Counted from the first letter of the stretch, positions 41,230 through 50,889 are shown. The stretch: DNA of 64,000 nucleotides from Terriglobia bacterium (GCA_020072785.1 JAIQGG010000002.1:1488001-1552000), one strand, 5' to 3'. Notes: generated by a model not told the origin, from the letters alone. Made by a program: numbers and translations.

Positions 41230-42576
41230 ATGGAAGGCTCATCGCCTGCACTAAATTCCGGCCATCGCTTGCGCCGGTACTTTGCATCGCCAGCCCTAAT
41301 TTTTGCCGTGGCCCTGGCCATACGCTTCGCCTATCTCGCCTATTCGCAGTGGGTCGAGCCCGCGCGCATCGCCACGCACATCGTACCCGGCTTCGAAACC
41401 GGGCAGATTGCTCGTTCTATCACCGAAGGGCACGGCTTCAGCTCGCCATTGAATGTAGAATCCGGACCTACCGCCTGGATCACGCCGGTTTATCCCTACC
41501 TCCTGGCCGGCATTTTCAAGGTTTTCGGAATCTATGCGCGCAGCACCGAAATCATCATCAAGATTTTGAATTGTCTTTTTGCCGCACTGGCTTGCTTCCC
41601 GCTCCATGCGCTTGGCCGGCGGCTGTTCAATCCCAGCGTTGGCGTCGCTGCGGCCTGGTGTTGGGCTCTGCATACTGGTTCCATATTCTATTCCGTCGTA
41701 TGGACGTGGGATACCAGCCTGTCGGCGCTGCTCCTGACTCTTCTGCTGTGGGCCACCTACGCCCTGGATGATACGGACCGGCCAAGCCGCTGGGCCGGTT
41801 ATGGCGGACTCTGGGCATTCGGTGCCCTGACCAACGCCGCCCTTCTATCTGTATTTCCGGGTCTGCTCGGATATGCAATCTATCGGGCGAGGCAACGCGG
41901 CGCCTCCTGGTTGCGGCTTGGAACAATGGCACTGCTGGTCTTTGCTGCGGGTGTTTCTCCGTGGCTGCTCCGCAACCAGGTTGTCTTCCACAAAGCGCTT
42001 CTGTTGCGATCCAATTTCGGCCTGGAGCTTTGGCTCGGGAACAATCCAGAGGTTCCCGATACCTGGGCCTGGTGGCTGCATCCCAGCGACAATGCGCAGG
42101 AACGCGCAAAGTTTTTGCGCCTGGGGGAGATCGCCTATATGCAGGAAAAACAAAGCCTGGCCTGGCAATTCATCAAGACCCATCCCGCGGATTTCGGCCG
42201 CTTCTTCTTCCGGCGTTTCATGCACAACTGGACAGGAACGTGGGAGCCCCTAGCAGACATCTGGACGCGCATCCCGCTGTGGCTGAAGATCAGCCTCGCA
42301 GGCAGCTATCTCTTCTCTTTGCTGGCCTTTCTGGGTTTGTACTTGATGCAGCGCGCGCAGCCGTTGCAAAGCATCCCGTTTCTCTGCCTGATGCTTCTCT
42401 TTCCCCTGGTGTACTACATCACTCACACATCCCCGCGCTACCGGCATCCGATTGACCCCGCGATGGGATTCCTGGCGGTCATGGCCCTGGCCTATCCGCT
42501 GCGGGCGCTGCGCGGCAAACAGCGGCTGCCCGCGGGCGCGCCGGCTCCGCTCGCAGAACTCGCCCCACGCCGCTGA
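41230..42576 (+). CDS. Multi-pass membrane glycosyltransferase-like protein (GT39/ArnT-like)
   Basis: 448 aa from the ATG at 41230 (an upstream TTG would add 12 residues). About ten membrane helices; first loop with acidic E56 (IVPGFETGQIARSITEGHGFSSP), and GPTAWITPVYPYLLAGIFKVFG, typical of the GT39/PMT-2 superfamily that transfers sugars from polyprenyl phosphates. C-terminal THTSPRYRHPIDPAM is also characteristic. Target unknown; location beside pilin genes allows pilin glycosylation as one hypothesis. Confidence 0.82.
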   Translation: MEGSSPALNSGHRLRRYFASPALIFAVALAIRFAYLAYSQWVEPARIATHIVPGFETGQIARSITEGHGFSSPLNVESGPTAWITPVYPYLLAGIFKVFGIYARSTEIIIKILNCLFAALACFPLHALGRRLFNPSVGVAAAWCWALHTGSIFYSVVWTWDTSLSALLLTLLLWATYALDDTDRPSRWAGYGGLWAFGALTNAALLSVFPGLLGYAIYRARQRGASWLRLGTMALLVFAAGVSPWLLRNQVVFHKALLLRSNFGLELWLGNNPEVPDTWAWWLHPSDNAQERAKFLRLGEIAYMQEKQSLAWQFIKTHPADFGRFFFRRFMHNWTGTWEPLADIWTRIPLWLKISLAGSYLFSLLAFLGLYLMQRAQPLQSIPFLCLMLLFPLVYYITHTSPRYRHPIDPAMGFLAVMALAYPLRALRGKQRLPAGAPAPLAELAPRR

Positions 42577-42613
42577 ACGCCGGCGCCGCGACTACCCTGC
42601 ACTCCACATGCTC

Positions 42614-43990
42614 CTATACGTTGTGTTTTTTTGCGTAATGCCGGAAGGAACGGTAACTGATCTTCAGTAACTCCGCGGCGCGGGTGCGTACACCGCCGCC
42701 GGCTTCCAGGGCCGTCTGCAGGTAACGCCTCTCCGTTTCGGCCATCTGCTTCTCGAAATCGAGCCCGTCGACCGGCAGCTGGAAAGACCCGTTGCCTGGC
42801 GCATTCGCCGGGGTTTCGTAGCCGCCGATGCGGCCCGGCAGAACGCCCAGGGACACCTCGCTCCCCGATTCCAGCGCCACCGCGCGCTCCAGGGTGTTCT
42901 CGAGCTCGCGCACATTTCCCGGCCATTCGTAGGTTTCCAGGCGGCGCATGGCTTCCGGGGAAATCCCGCGAACGGGTTTGTTCATCACCTTGGTGAACTT
43001 TTCCAGGAAATGCCGCGCCAACAGCGGAATGTCGTCGCGCCGTTCGCGCAGCGGCGGAAGATGGATGGGGATGACGCTGAGCCGGTAATAGAGGTCTTCC
43101 CGGAAGCGCCCCTCGGCAATCTCTTTTTCGAAATCTTTGTTGGTGGCGGTGATCACGCGAACGTCTACGTCCGTTTCTTCCGTGCTGCCCAGCGGACGCA
43201 GCTTCCCTTCCTGCAGGACGCGGTAGAGCTTTACCTGCATGGTCAGGCTCATGTTGCCGATCTCGTCCATGAAGAGCGTGCCCCCGTGCGCCGCCTGGAA
43301 AAGTCCGCGGCGGTTTTCGTTGGCTCCGGTGAAGGCGCCTTTCATGTATCCGAAAAGCTCGGATTCCAGCAGGGTTTCGGGGAAGGCGCCGCAATTGATG
43401 GTGATAAAGGGGGCGGCAGCCCGGGCGCTGTTTTCGTGAATGGCGCGCGCCACCAGTTCCTTCCCCGTGCCGCTCTCCCCCGTGATCAGCACGCGGCTGG
43501 TCTGCGGCGCGACGGTCTGGATCAGCTCGAAGATGGCGCGCATATTGGGGCTCTGGCCGATGATGTTGTCCAGGCCCGTCAGCCGGCGCAGTTCTCGCCG
43601 CAGATACCCGGCCTCCTTCTGCAAGCGCAGGCTTTCGGAAGCGGCGCGTACGGCGCGGCGCAACTGGTCCACCAATTCGTGGTCCTTGATGACGTAGCGG
43701 TCCGCGCCGGAATTGATGGCCGCAATAGCCGTCTCCACCGTGGGCACCCCGGTAATCAGCAGGAAAAAGCAGTCCGGGGAGATCTCCTTTACGAACTTGA
43801 GCAGGTCCACACCCGTGCTGCCGGGCATGCGGATATCTGAAATCACGATGTCGAAAATCTTGGATTCCAGCTTGCGCTGCGCCTCTTCCACGGATTTGGC
43901 CACCTCGACCTTGTGGCCCTCCTTGCGGAAGGTGATCTCCAATAGTTCGCAGATTGAACGTTCGTCATCCACCACCAGTATGAGTGCCAT
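42614..43990 (-). CDS. pilR: Sigma-54-dependent response regulator PilR
   Basis: 458 aa: receiver with D52 (ISDIRMPG), AAA+ domain with Walker A GESGTGKE (171-178) and GAFTGA (218-223), and a C-terminal Fis-type HTH (VRTRAAELLKISYRSFRHYAKK). The start codon lies 44 nt after the stop of the kinase gene. Context with pilB-pilT-pilC and pilS makes it PilR, the activator of sigma-54-dependent pilin transcription; two matching promoters are at 40.1 and 40.9 kb. Confidence 0.93.
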   Translation of the reverse strand: MALILVVDDERSICELLEITFRKEGHKVEVAKSVEEAQRKLESKIFDIVISDIRMPGSTGVDLLKFVKEISPDCFFLLITGVPTVETAIAAINSGADRYVIKDHELVDQLRRAVRAASESLRLQKEAGYLRRELRRLTGLDNIIGQSPNMRAIFELIQTVAPQTSRVLITGESGTGKELVARAIHENSARAAAPFITINCGAFPETLLESELFGYMKGAFTGANENRRGLFQAAHGGTLFMDEIGNMSLTMQVKLYRVLQEGKLRPLGSTEETDVDVRVITATNKDFEKEIAEGRFREDLYYRLSVIPIHLPPLRERRDDIPLLARHFLEKFTKVMNKPVRGISPEAMRRLETYEWPGNVRELENTLERAVALESGSEVSLGVLPGRIGGYETPANAPGNGSFQLPVDGLDFEKQMAETERRYLQTALEAGGGVRTRAAELLKISYRSFRHYAKKHNV

Positions 43991-44034
43991 ACGTGTATCC
44001 GTTCCTCGAACGCAATTTTCTGTGCCGCCCGGCG

Positions 44035-45663
44035 TTACGCCACCCGCGGCAATTCCACGATAAACTCCGCGCCCTGGTTCTTCTCCGAAATCACGCTGAT
44101 CTTCCCGCTATGCGCCTGCACGATCTGATAGACGATGGAAAGCCCGAGCCCAGTGCCACCCTCGAACCCGGATTGCAGCGGCTCGAAGATTTTCTCCTGG
44201 CGCTTGGCATCCAATCCGATGCCGGTATCGCGAAAGGCGATGCGCAGCCAAAACAGCTGCGGCTCCAGCTGCACGGTCAGGGTTCCACCGCCAGGCATGG
44301 CCCGCAAGGCGTTGTCACACAGGTTCCAGAACACCTGTTTCATGCGGTTGACATCCACCCGGGCACGCATCATCTGTCCGTTGTAGACCCGCACGATTCG
44401 GTACTTGGCCTGATGCTCCGGCTTCTTTTCGATCAGGGTGAGCACTTCATCGAGCAGTGCGCAGACGTCCGCTTCCTGGAATTCGTAGGTCTTTTCACGC
44501 GAGTAGTTGAGAAAGTCGGTGATGATCTGGTTCAGCCTTTCCGATTCCCGGCTGACGATATTCACCAGGTGCTTCTCGTCCTCCTCCAAAGGCACCAGCC
44601 GCGCCAGTTCCTTTACAGCCCCAGCCATGGCCGTGAGCGGCTGGCGGATTTCGTGCGCGATGGCTGCCGAAAGCCGCCCCAGCGCCGCCATGCGCTCCTT
44701 CGTAGCCACTTCCTGTTCCAGGCGCCGCAATTCCGTCAAATCCTGAAAATTGAAGACAAAGCCGCTCTGCCGCGGATCCCGCGACCGAAACGGCGACACG
44801 GAAATCCCCAGGAAGCGCTCTTGATCGTCGGCCGTCAGGAATTCGATCTCCCTGCGCGTCACACTGTTCTCCTGCCCTTCCGTCTGTCCCGGCAGCCAGA
44901 ATTCGGGGAACTTCTCGGCCAGGTTCGCCCCGCGCAGATCCTCAAAGCGATACCCGAGAATTTCTTCGCCCGTGCGGTTCAGGAGCAGGATGCGGCCCTG
45001 CAAATCCGTGGTGATCAGGCCGCCGCGCATCGAATGGATGATGTCTTCGGTGAAGTTCCGCAGGTCGAGAAGTTCTTCGCGTTTTTCCTCGAGCTCCTGG
45101 CCCTTGGAATAAAGCGACTGCGCAAGCAATCCGGAAAGATAGGCCACCGCGAAGAAGGCCAGAAAATGACTGAGAAACCATAGGCGCAGAGCGGCGCCTG
45201 TGGGCGCCACCGCATAGGTCCGCGGAATCTTTTCCGCATAGGCCACCACCGAAAGCACCGCGAGGAGCACCAGGCACAGGCCGGCAGTGACAAAGGCCAT
45301 GCGCCGGCTGAAGAGAATGCTGGCCACAATAATGACCAGCAGGTAGAGGGAGATGAAATAGCTTTCCTGAACGCCGGTGACGTAGACCACCGCGGTGATC
45401 AGCAAAATATCGATGCCTACCTGCAGCGGGGCGTGCCAGCGGGCCTGCGGAACCCAACGCACCAGCAGGGCATACAGGACGCCCAGGGTAATCCAGAAGA
45501 GCATGATGATCGGGAGAAGATAACGGGAGAAAACCGAGGCGGGCGCGTACTGCGGCCAGATTACCGCCACGCCCAGAATGAGCACGATCATCATCAGCCG
45601 GACGCGTGTCAGCCAGCCCAGCCAATCCCGTGTTGCTTGGGTATGCTCCATGCGCTCCGCCAT
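44035..45663 (-). CDS. pilS: Sensor histidine kinase PilS
   Basis: 542 aa (or 538 aa from the second ATG at 45651). Six membrane helices in residues 20-180 with hardly any periplasmic loops, as in PilS, which senses pilin in the membrane; then a PAS domain (about 205-310), HisKA with H337 ([13 protein letters not shown]) and HATPase_c ([29 protein letters not shown]). The usual HEIRNPL is HEIRQPL here, a tolerated change. Upstream of pilR on the same strand. Confidence 0.92.
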   Translation of the reverse strand: MAERMEHTQATRDWLGWLTRVRLMMIVLILGVAVIWPQYAPASVFSRYLLPIIMLFWITLGVLYALLVRWVPQARWHAPLQVGIDILLITAVVYVTGVQESYFISLYLLVIIVASILFSRRMAFVTAGLCLVLLAVLSVVAYAEKIPRTYAVAPTGAALRLWFLSHFLAFFAVAYLSGLLAQSLYSKGQELEEKREELLDLRNFTEDIIHSMRGGLITTDLQGRILLLNRTGEEILGYRFEDLRGANLAEKFPEFWLPGQTEGQENSVTRREIEFLTADDQERFLGISVSPFRSRDPRQSGFVFNFQDLTELRRLEQEVATKERMAALGRLSAAIAHEIRQPLTAMAGAVKELARLVPLEEDEKHLVNIVSRESERLNQIITDFLNYSREKTYEFQEADVCALLDEVLTLIEKKPEHQAKYRIVRVYNGQMMRARVDVNRMKQVFWNLCDNALRAMPGGGTLTVQLEPQLFWLRIAFRDTGIGLDAKRQEKIFEPLQSGFEGGTGLGLSIVYQIVQAHSGKISVISEKNQGAEFIVELPRVA

Positions 45664-45792
45664 TGAAAAAGAATGCCGCTCGCCGGCCGGTCAGGAACTG
45701 CGATGCAGCCGGAGAAGGCCCGAACTGGGGAGCATTTCTCTTCGGCGCCCCCCCGGCAAGCAGGCGCGCCCGCGACAGTCCGGGGGTTACGG

Positions 45793-47001
45793 CTACTTGC
45801 TCAGCTTGCCGATCAGCGAGAAGAGCGGCAGGTACATGGATATGACGACGCCGCCGACGACGCCGCCCAAAACCACGATCATGATGGGTTCCATGGCCGT
45901 CAAAAGATCCTTCACCGCCGCGTCCACTTCGTCTTCATAGAAATCGGCTATCTTCTGCAACATGGCATCCATCGCGCCCGTCTGTTCGCCGACGCCGATC
46001 ATCTGCGTGACCATGCCCGGGAAAACGTTCGACTCTTTCAGAGGCTCGGTGAGTGTCTTGCCTTCTTCCAGCGACTTGCGCACATTCAGCAGCGCCTTCT
46101 CAATGACCGCATTCCCCGCCGTCCGCGCCGTGATGTCCAATCCCTCCAGGATGGGCACGCCGCTGGCGATCAGCGTCCCCAGTGTGCGGGTGAAGCGCGC
46201 CACACCGATCTTGCGCAGCAACACACCCATGAGCGGAAGCTTGAGCAGCAGGGAATCCAGGTAATAGCGCCCTTGCGGCGTCCCGTACCAGGACTTGATG
46301 CCGAAGAAGGCGCCGACCCCCGCCACCAGGATCATGAACCCGAAGATACTGCCGATGAAGTTGCTCAGACCGATCACGATCTTCGTCGGCAGCGGCAGAT
46401 CGACACCCAGACCCAGGAACAGCGTTGCGAAAATCGGCACCACCTTCCACAACAGCAAGATGATGACGCCGCCGGCCACCGAGAGCACACCGATCGGGTA
46501 GACCATGGCCGATTTCACGGCCCGCTGCAGCTTCACGTTTTTTTCGATGTACGTAGCCAGGCGCTGCAGAATGGTGTCAAGAATACCGCCCGTCTCGCCC
46601 GCTTCCACCATGTTCACGAAGAGGGGGTCGAATACCTTGGGATACTGCCGCATGGCCGCGGAAAGAGTCGCGCCACCCTCGACCGCACTGCGCGTGCCTA
46701 CCAGCACCTTCTGAAAGGTCGGGTTCTCCTGCTGGCTGGCGAGAATTTCCAGACACTGCACCAGCGGGAGTCCGGCGTCAATCATCACCGAGAACTGGCG
46801 CGTGAAAATCGCCAGATCTTTGGCCTTCACGCCGCCGCCAAATGACGGAAGGTTGAACTCCTTGCCCTTCTCCGACATCTTGGTGGGCGTGATCTGCTGG
46901 CGCCGCAGCAGGGTGCTGAGTTCGTTCTTGTTCGTCGCGGCCATTTCGCCACTCACGGTGGCGCCCGCGCGATTCGTGCCTCGATAGGTAAAAACGGGCA
47001 T
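45793..47001 (-). CDS. pilC: Type IV pilus inner-membrane platform protein PilC
   Basis: 402 aa, two T2SSF domains (FTRQFSVMIDAGLPLVQCLEIL; RFTRTLGTLIASGVPILEGL) and three membrane helices. N-terminal VFTYRGTNRAGATVSGEM is PilC-type. It lies 129 nt before pilS and 62 nt after pilT in the order pilB-pilT-pilC-pilS-pilR. Confidence 0.95.
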   Translation of the reverse strand: MPVFTYRGTNRAGATVSGEMAATNKNELSTLLRRQQITPTKMSEKGKEFNLPSFGGGVKAKDLAIFTRQFSVMIDAGLPLVQCLEILASQQENPTFQKVLVGTRSAVEGGATLSAAMRQYPKVFDPLFVNMVEAGETGGILDTILQRLATYIEKNVKLQRAVKSAMVYPIGVLSVAGGVIILLLWKVVPIFATLFLGLGVDLPLPTKIVIGLSNFIGSIFGFMILVAGVGAFFGIKSWYGTPQGRYYLDSLLLKLPLMGVLLRKIGVARFTRTLGTLIASGVPILEGLDITARTAGNAVIEKALLNVRKSLEEGKTLTEPLKESNVFPGMVTQMIGVGEQTGAMDAMLQKIADFYEDEVDAAVKDLLTAMEPIMIVVLGGVVGGVVISMYLPLFSLIGKLSK

Positions 47002-47063
47002 GTTCGTACCCCTCCTCAGTTACCGCACTCGGTTCGCCCAGACAATTCTGGACGTAAACCGGT

Positions 47064-48182
47064 TTACCGCCGCCCCGTGGGAGCTTTCATACCGCCGTTC
47101 GGACTTGACGCCACCCCACGGTTGATCATGTCCTGCAGTTCGTCCTGGTTGGACGATCGCGAGATAGCCGTTTCCAGGGAAATCTGTTTCTGAAAATAGG
47201 CGTTCGCCAGGCTCTGGTTAAATGTCTGCATGCCCGAGGTGCCGGTACCCGTCTGCATGGAGGAATAGATCTGATGGATCTTGTCCTCGCGGATCAGGTT
47301 GCGGATGGCCGGAGTCGGCACCAGGATTTCCATCACCATCAAGCGGCCCCGCCCATCCACGCGCGGCAGCAGCGCCTGACAGAGCACCCCTTCCAGCACC
47401 ATGGAGAGCTGCGCGCGGATCTGCGGCTGCTGGTGGGACGGAAAGACGTCAATGATGCGGTTGATGGTCGAAGCGGCTGAATTGGTGTGCAGCGTCGCAA
47501 AGGTCAAGTGACCCGTTTCCGCGATGCGCAGCGCCGACTCGATGGTTTCCAGGTCGCGCATTTCGCCGATGAGCACCACGTCGGGATCTTCACGCAGCGC
47601 GGCGCGCAGCGAATTGGCAAAGGAATGCGTATCCGAGTGAATTTCGCGCTGATTCACCAGGCACTTCTTGTGGTTGTGCAGGAACTCGATGGGGTCCTCG
47701 ACCGTGATCATGTGCTCTTCGCGCTCGCTGTTGATCTTGTCGAGCATGGCGGCGAGCGTGGTGGACTTCCCGGACCCGGTCGGACCGGTCACCAGAACCA
47801 GGCCGCGCGGCTTTTCGCACATGGTCTTGATGATCGGCGGCAAACCCAGGGCTTCGAAGTTCTTGATCTCCCAAGGAATGGTACGGAACACGGCCGCGAC
47901 CGCGCCGCGTTGATTGAAGATGTTGCCGCGGAAACGCGCGATATTCTTCAAGCCGAAGGAAAAGTCGAGTTCCAGGTTCTCCTCGAAACGGTGTTTCTGC
48001 GCGTCGGTGAGCACGCTGTAGGCCAGCGACTTGGTATCCGCGGCGGTCAGCGGCGGCATATCCAGCGGCTTCAGATGGCCATGCACACGGATGCGCGGCG
48101 GGCTGTTGGTGGTGATGTGCAGGTCGCTGCCGCCCATCTCGATCATCTTCTTCAGCAATTCACTCAGCGTAATTCCAGCCAT
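47064..48182 (-). CDS. pilT: Type IV pilus retraction ATPase PilT
   Basis: 372 aa. Walker A GPTGSGKS at 133-140, Asp box, Walker B, and the C-terminal AIRNLIRE motif that marks retraction motors; no N-terminal MshEN or zinc-tetracysteine domain. Drives pilus retraction and twitching. Directly after pilB. Confidence 0.96.
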   Translation of the reverse strand: MAGITLSELLKKMIEMGGSDLHITTNSPPRIRVHGHLKPLDMPPLTAADTKSLAYSVLTDAQKHRFEENLELDFSFGLKNIARFRGNIFNQRGAVAAVFRTIPWEIKNFEALGLPPIIKTMCEKPRGLVLVTGPTGSGKSTTLAAMLDKINSEREEHMITVEDPIEFLHNHKKCLVNQREIHSDTHSFANSLRAALREDPDVVLIGEMRDLETIESALRIAETGHLTFATLHTNSAASTINRIIDVFPSHQQPQIRAQLSMVLEGVLCQALLPRVDGRGRLMVMEILVPTPAIRNLIREDKIHQIYSSMQTGTGTSGMQTFNQSLANAYFQKQISLETAISRSSNQDELQDMINRGVASSPNGGMKAPTGRR

Positions 48183-48200
48183 ACCGGTCTTGCCCCCGTT

Positions 48201-49922
48201 CTAGAGAACCGTTTCGCGCAGCACTTCTTCCAGTGTCGTCACGCCGGCGGCCGCCTTGATCAAGCCGCTGCGCCGCAAGGTGATCATTCCTGTTTCGACC
48301 GCTTTCTTCTTCAACTCCAGCGCCGAAGCGCCGACGAGAATTAACTCCTTCAGCTCGTCGGTGATCTCCATGACCTCATAGAGGCCCGCGCGTCCCTTAT
48401 ACCCGCCCTTATTGCAGTTCGAGCAGCCCTTGCCGTGATAGATCTTCGTCTTCTTGGCCTCTTCCGGCGAATAGCCGGCGTCGATCAGCGCCTGCTCCGG
48501 AATATCCAGCACTTCCTTGCAGTTCGCGCAGATGCGCCGCACCAGGCGTTGCGCGCAGATCAGGTTCACCGACGTGGCCACCAGGAAAGGCTCGATGCCC
48601 ATGTTCATCATGCGGCTGATGGTCGACGGAGCGTCGTTGGTGTGCAGCGTGGAGAGTACCAAGTGGCCCGTCAGAGCGGCTTTGACCGCGATTTCCGCCG
48701 TCTCGAAGTCGCGGATCTCTCCCACCAGAATGATGTTGGGGTCCTGGCGCAGGAAGGCGCGGAGGGCGGCGGCGAAGTTCAGTCCGATCTGCTCTTTCAT
48801 CTGTACCTGATTGACGCCCTGCAACTGAAACTCCACCGGGTCTTCCGCGGTCATGATGTTGGTTTCAACGGTATTGAGCTTGGCCACCGAGGAATACAGG
48901 GTATTCGTCTTGCCCGAGCCCGTCGGGCCGGTAACCAGTACCATGCCGTAGGGCCGCAGAATGTTGCGTTCGAATTTGGCCAGCGATTCCGCCTCGAAAC
49001 CCAGCTTGGTCATGTCCAGGCGCAAGTTCTCTTTGTCCAGCAACCGGAGAACGATCTTCTCGCCGTAGAGCGTGGGCACCGAGGAAACGCGGAAGTCCAG
49101 TTCCTTCTTCTTTCCGTCGGCCTTGTACTTGATCATGATGCGCCCATCCTGCGGGAGGCGCTTTTCCGCGATGTCCAGCTTGGCCATGATCTTCATGCGG
49201 CTGGTAATGGCGTCCTTCACGCGCATCGGCGGAGTCATCACCGTCTGCAGAACGCCGTCCACTCGATACCGCACGCGCATCTCCATCTCGTACGGCTCGA
49301 CGTGGATGTCGCTGGCGCCCATCTTCACCGCGTTGGTCAGAATCATGTTGACCAGCTTGATGATGGGAGCTTCTTCGGCGACGCGTTCCAGTGCGGACGC
49401 GTCCATCTCCGCTTCTTCGGCGGCCAGCTCGACGTCCTGCTCCTCCTCATCCACCAGCTCGCTCATCATCCTGCTGAGATCTTCCTGCTGCGCATTCGAC
49501 GCCCCGTAGAAGCGGGCAATGGCTTCCGCGATGGCGGATTCCGACGCGACTACCGGCTCCACGTTGAAGCCGGTCATGAACTTGATATCGTCCATGGCGA
49601 AGACGTTGGTGGGGTCGGTCATCGCGATGGTCAAAACAGAGCCCACGCGGGAAAGCGGGATAACCTGGTAGCGCGTAGCGGTATCCTGCGGAATCAGCTT
49701 GATCACCGTCGGGTCAATCTCATAAAACTTCAAGTTGATTGAGGGAACGCCGTATTGCCGGGACAACACACCCGTGATGTCGTCGTCGGTGATGAAACCC
49801 AGCTTGGCCAGACAGCTACCGAGCTTGCCGCCGTTCGTGCGCTGATGGTCCAGGGCTTTCTGCAGCTGTTCCTGGGTGATCAGGCTTTCCTTAATTAGTA
49901 TTTCGCCGAGCCGGACAGACAT
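48201..49922 (-). CDS. pilB: Type IV pilus extension ATPase PilB
   Basis: 573 aa. N-terminal MshEN-type domain beginning RLGEILIKESLITQEQLQKAL, a candidate cyclic-di-GMP-binding fold; catalytic domain with Walker A GPTGSGKT (332-339), Walker B (NIILVGEIRDFETA) and the zinc tetracysteine CANC...CSNC. Polymerises pilin. First gene of the minus-strand pilB-T-C-S-R cluster. Confidence 0.95.
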   Translation of the reverse strand: MSVRLGEILIKESLITQEQLQKALDHQRTNGGKLGSCLAKLGFITDDDITGVLSRQYGVPSINLKFYEIDPTVIKLIPQDTATRYQVIPLSRVGSVLTIAMTDPTNVFAMDDIKFMTGFNVEPVVASESAIAEAIARFYGASNAQQEDLSRMMSELVDEEEQDVELAAEEAEMDASALERVAEEAPIIKLVNMILTNAVKMGASDIHVEPYEMEMRVRYRVDGVLQTVMTPPMRVKDAITSRMKIMAKLDIAEKRLPQDGRIMIKYKADGKKKELDFRVSSVPTLYGEKIVLRLLDKENLRLDMTKLGFEAESLAKFERNILRPYGMVLVTGPTGSGKTNTLYSSVAKLNTVETNIMTAEDPVEFQLQGVNQVQMKEQIGLNFAAALRAFLRQDPNIILVGEIRDFETAEIAVKAALTGHLVLSTLHTNDAPSTISRMMNMGIEPFLVATSVNLICAQRLVRRICANCKEVLDIPEQALIDAGYSPEEAKKTKIYHGKGCSNCNKGGYKGRAGLYEVMEITDELKELILVGASALELKKKAVETGMITLRRSGLIKAAAGVTTLEEVLRETVL

Positions 49923-50017
49923 CCAGCACTCCCCGGGTTCTGCACCCGAGGCTAACCTTAGCAGAGGGGAGACGACGTCAAAGGGACAAATTCGGCTCTC
50001 GTTCTGTAAGGGCTAAC

Positions 50018-50157
50018 ACCTGTCCGGAAGAACAGGTCGCTTTGTCCGCGCGCAAAAGTGTCATTCTTGACTTGCCTCGAAGTGACAGTTATCGTGCGTG
50101 GAGATGTCCCACTTCGTGTCACTGCCGGATTTCGACACTCGCCTGACCAAAAGTGTC
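50018..50157. promoter_or_regulatory. Cluster of short dyads and direct repeats upstream of and at the glycosylase start
   Basis: ACCTGT (50018-50023) / ACAGGT (50032-50037); CGAAGTG (50078-50084) / CACTTCG (50110-50116); AGTGACA (50081-50087) / TGTCACT (50117-50123); and the 10-mer CAAAAGTGTC twice (50053-50062, 50148-50157). They lie between divergent pilB and the glycosylase gene and run over its proposed start codon. They may be operator sites; the binding protein is unknown. Confidence 0.45.
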
Positions 50158-50889
50158 CATCCTCCGGCGCGCCCTTCCCTTCTTGTCCACCCCCTGCTTT
50201 CCTACTACGACGTGCTCTTTGCCGCGCTGGGTCCGCAGTATTGGTGGCCCGGGCGCACATCTTTTGAAGTCATCGTGGGCGCCATCCTGACGCAGAACAC
50301 TTCGTGGCCTAACGTCGAACGTGCCATCGTCAATCTGCGCCGCGAAAAATTGCTGCGCCCGGTTGGGCTCGAACGCGTCTCCACGGCGAAACTGGCCCGC
50401 TGCATCCGCCCCTCCGGTTATTTCCGCCAGAAAGCGCGGAAGCTGAAAGCCTTCGTCCGCTTTCTGCGCAAAGAATTCGGCGGCTCGCTGGCGCGCATGT
50501 TTCGCACGCCCACCGCGGAACTTCGCGAGCGCCTGCTGGGTATTTACGGCATCGGCCCGGAGACCGCCGACTCCATCCTTCTCTACGCCGGCGCGCATCC
50601 CGTCTTCGTCGTGGACGCTTACACACGGCGCATCCTCGAGCGCCACGGCCAGGCGCTGCCCCGCGACCCCTACGAGCAGCTCCGCGCGCAGTTCGAACGG
50701 CACCTCCCGCGCCGCGTTCCGCTCTATAACGAATACCACGCGCTGATCGTGCGCACGGGCAAGGACTGGTGCCGCAAAACCAATCCCCGCTGCGCTGTAT
50801 GCCCCTTACGTTCTTTTTTGCCGCAACCCGGCGCCACCCGCATCCTTTCTCCCGCACGTGCAGGCAAAAGAGCGGTTGGAGCTTCATGA
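50098..50889 (+). CDS. Endonuclease III-related DNA glycosylase (HhH-GPD, COG2231 type)
   Basis: 263 aa from GTG 50098 (ATG 50104 is the alternative); family similarity begins about residue 34 (LLSYYDVLFAALGPQYWWPG). Helix-hairpin-helix LLGIYGIGPETADSILL with catalytic Asp in VVDAYTRR. The Lys that makes EndoIII a bifunctional lyase (GVGRKTA) is Glu here (GIGPETA), as in the 3-methyladenine glycosylase/MagIII-like COG2231 group, so monofunctional removal of alkylated bases is likely. The C-terminal iron-sulfur motif has three cysteines (C-x6-C-x2-C) and Leu at the usual fourth, so a normal [4Fe-4S] cluster is doubtful. Its stop overlaps the following kinase start (ATGA). Confidence 0.8.
   Translation: MEMSHFVSLPDFDTRLTKSVHPPARPSLLVHPLLSYYDVLFAALGPQYWWPGRTSFEVIVGAILTQNTSWPNVERAIVNLRREKLLRPVGLERVSTAKLARCIRPSGYFRQKARKLKAFVRFLRKEFGGSLARMFRTPTAELRERLLGIYGIGPETADSILLYAGAHPVFVVDAYTRRILERHGQALPRDPYEQLRAQFERHLPRRVPLYNEYHALIVRTGKDWCRKTNPRCAVCPLRSFLPQPGATRILSPARAGKRAVGAS

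Noticed and set aside
40998-41321. Minus-strand open frame of 107 codons upstream of the pilins
   Set aside because: No ribosome site or family motif, and it overlaps the start of the GT39-like gene on the other strand. A gene remnant cannot be excluded.
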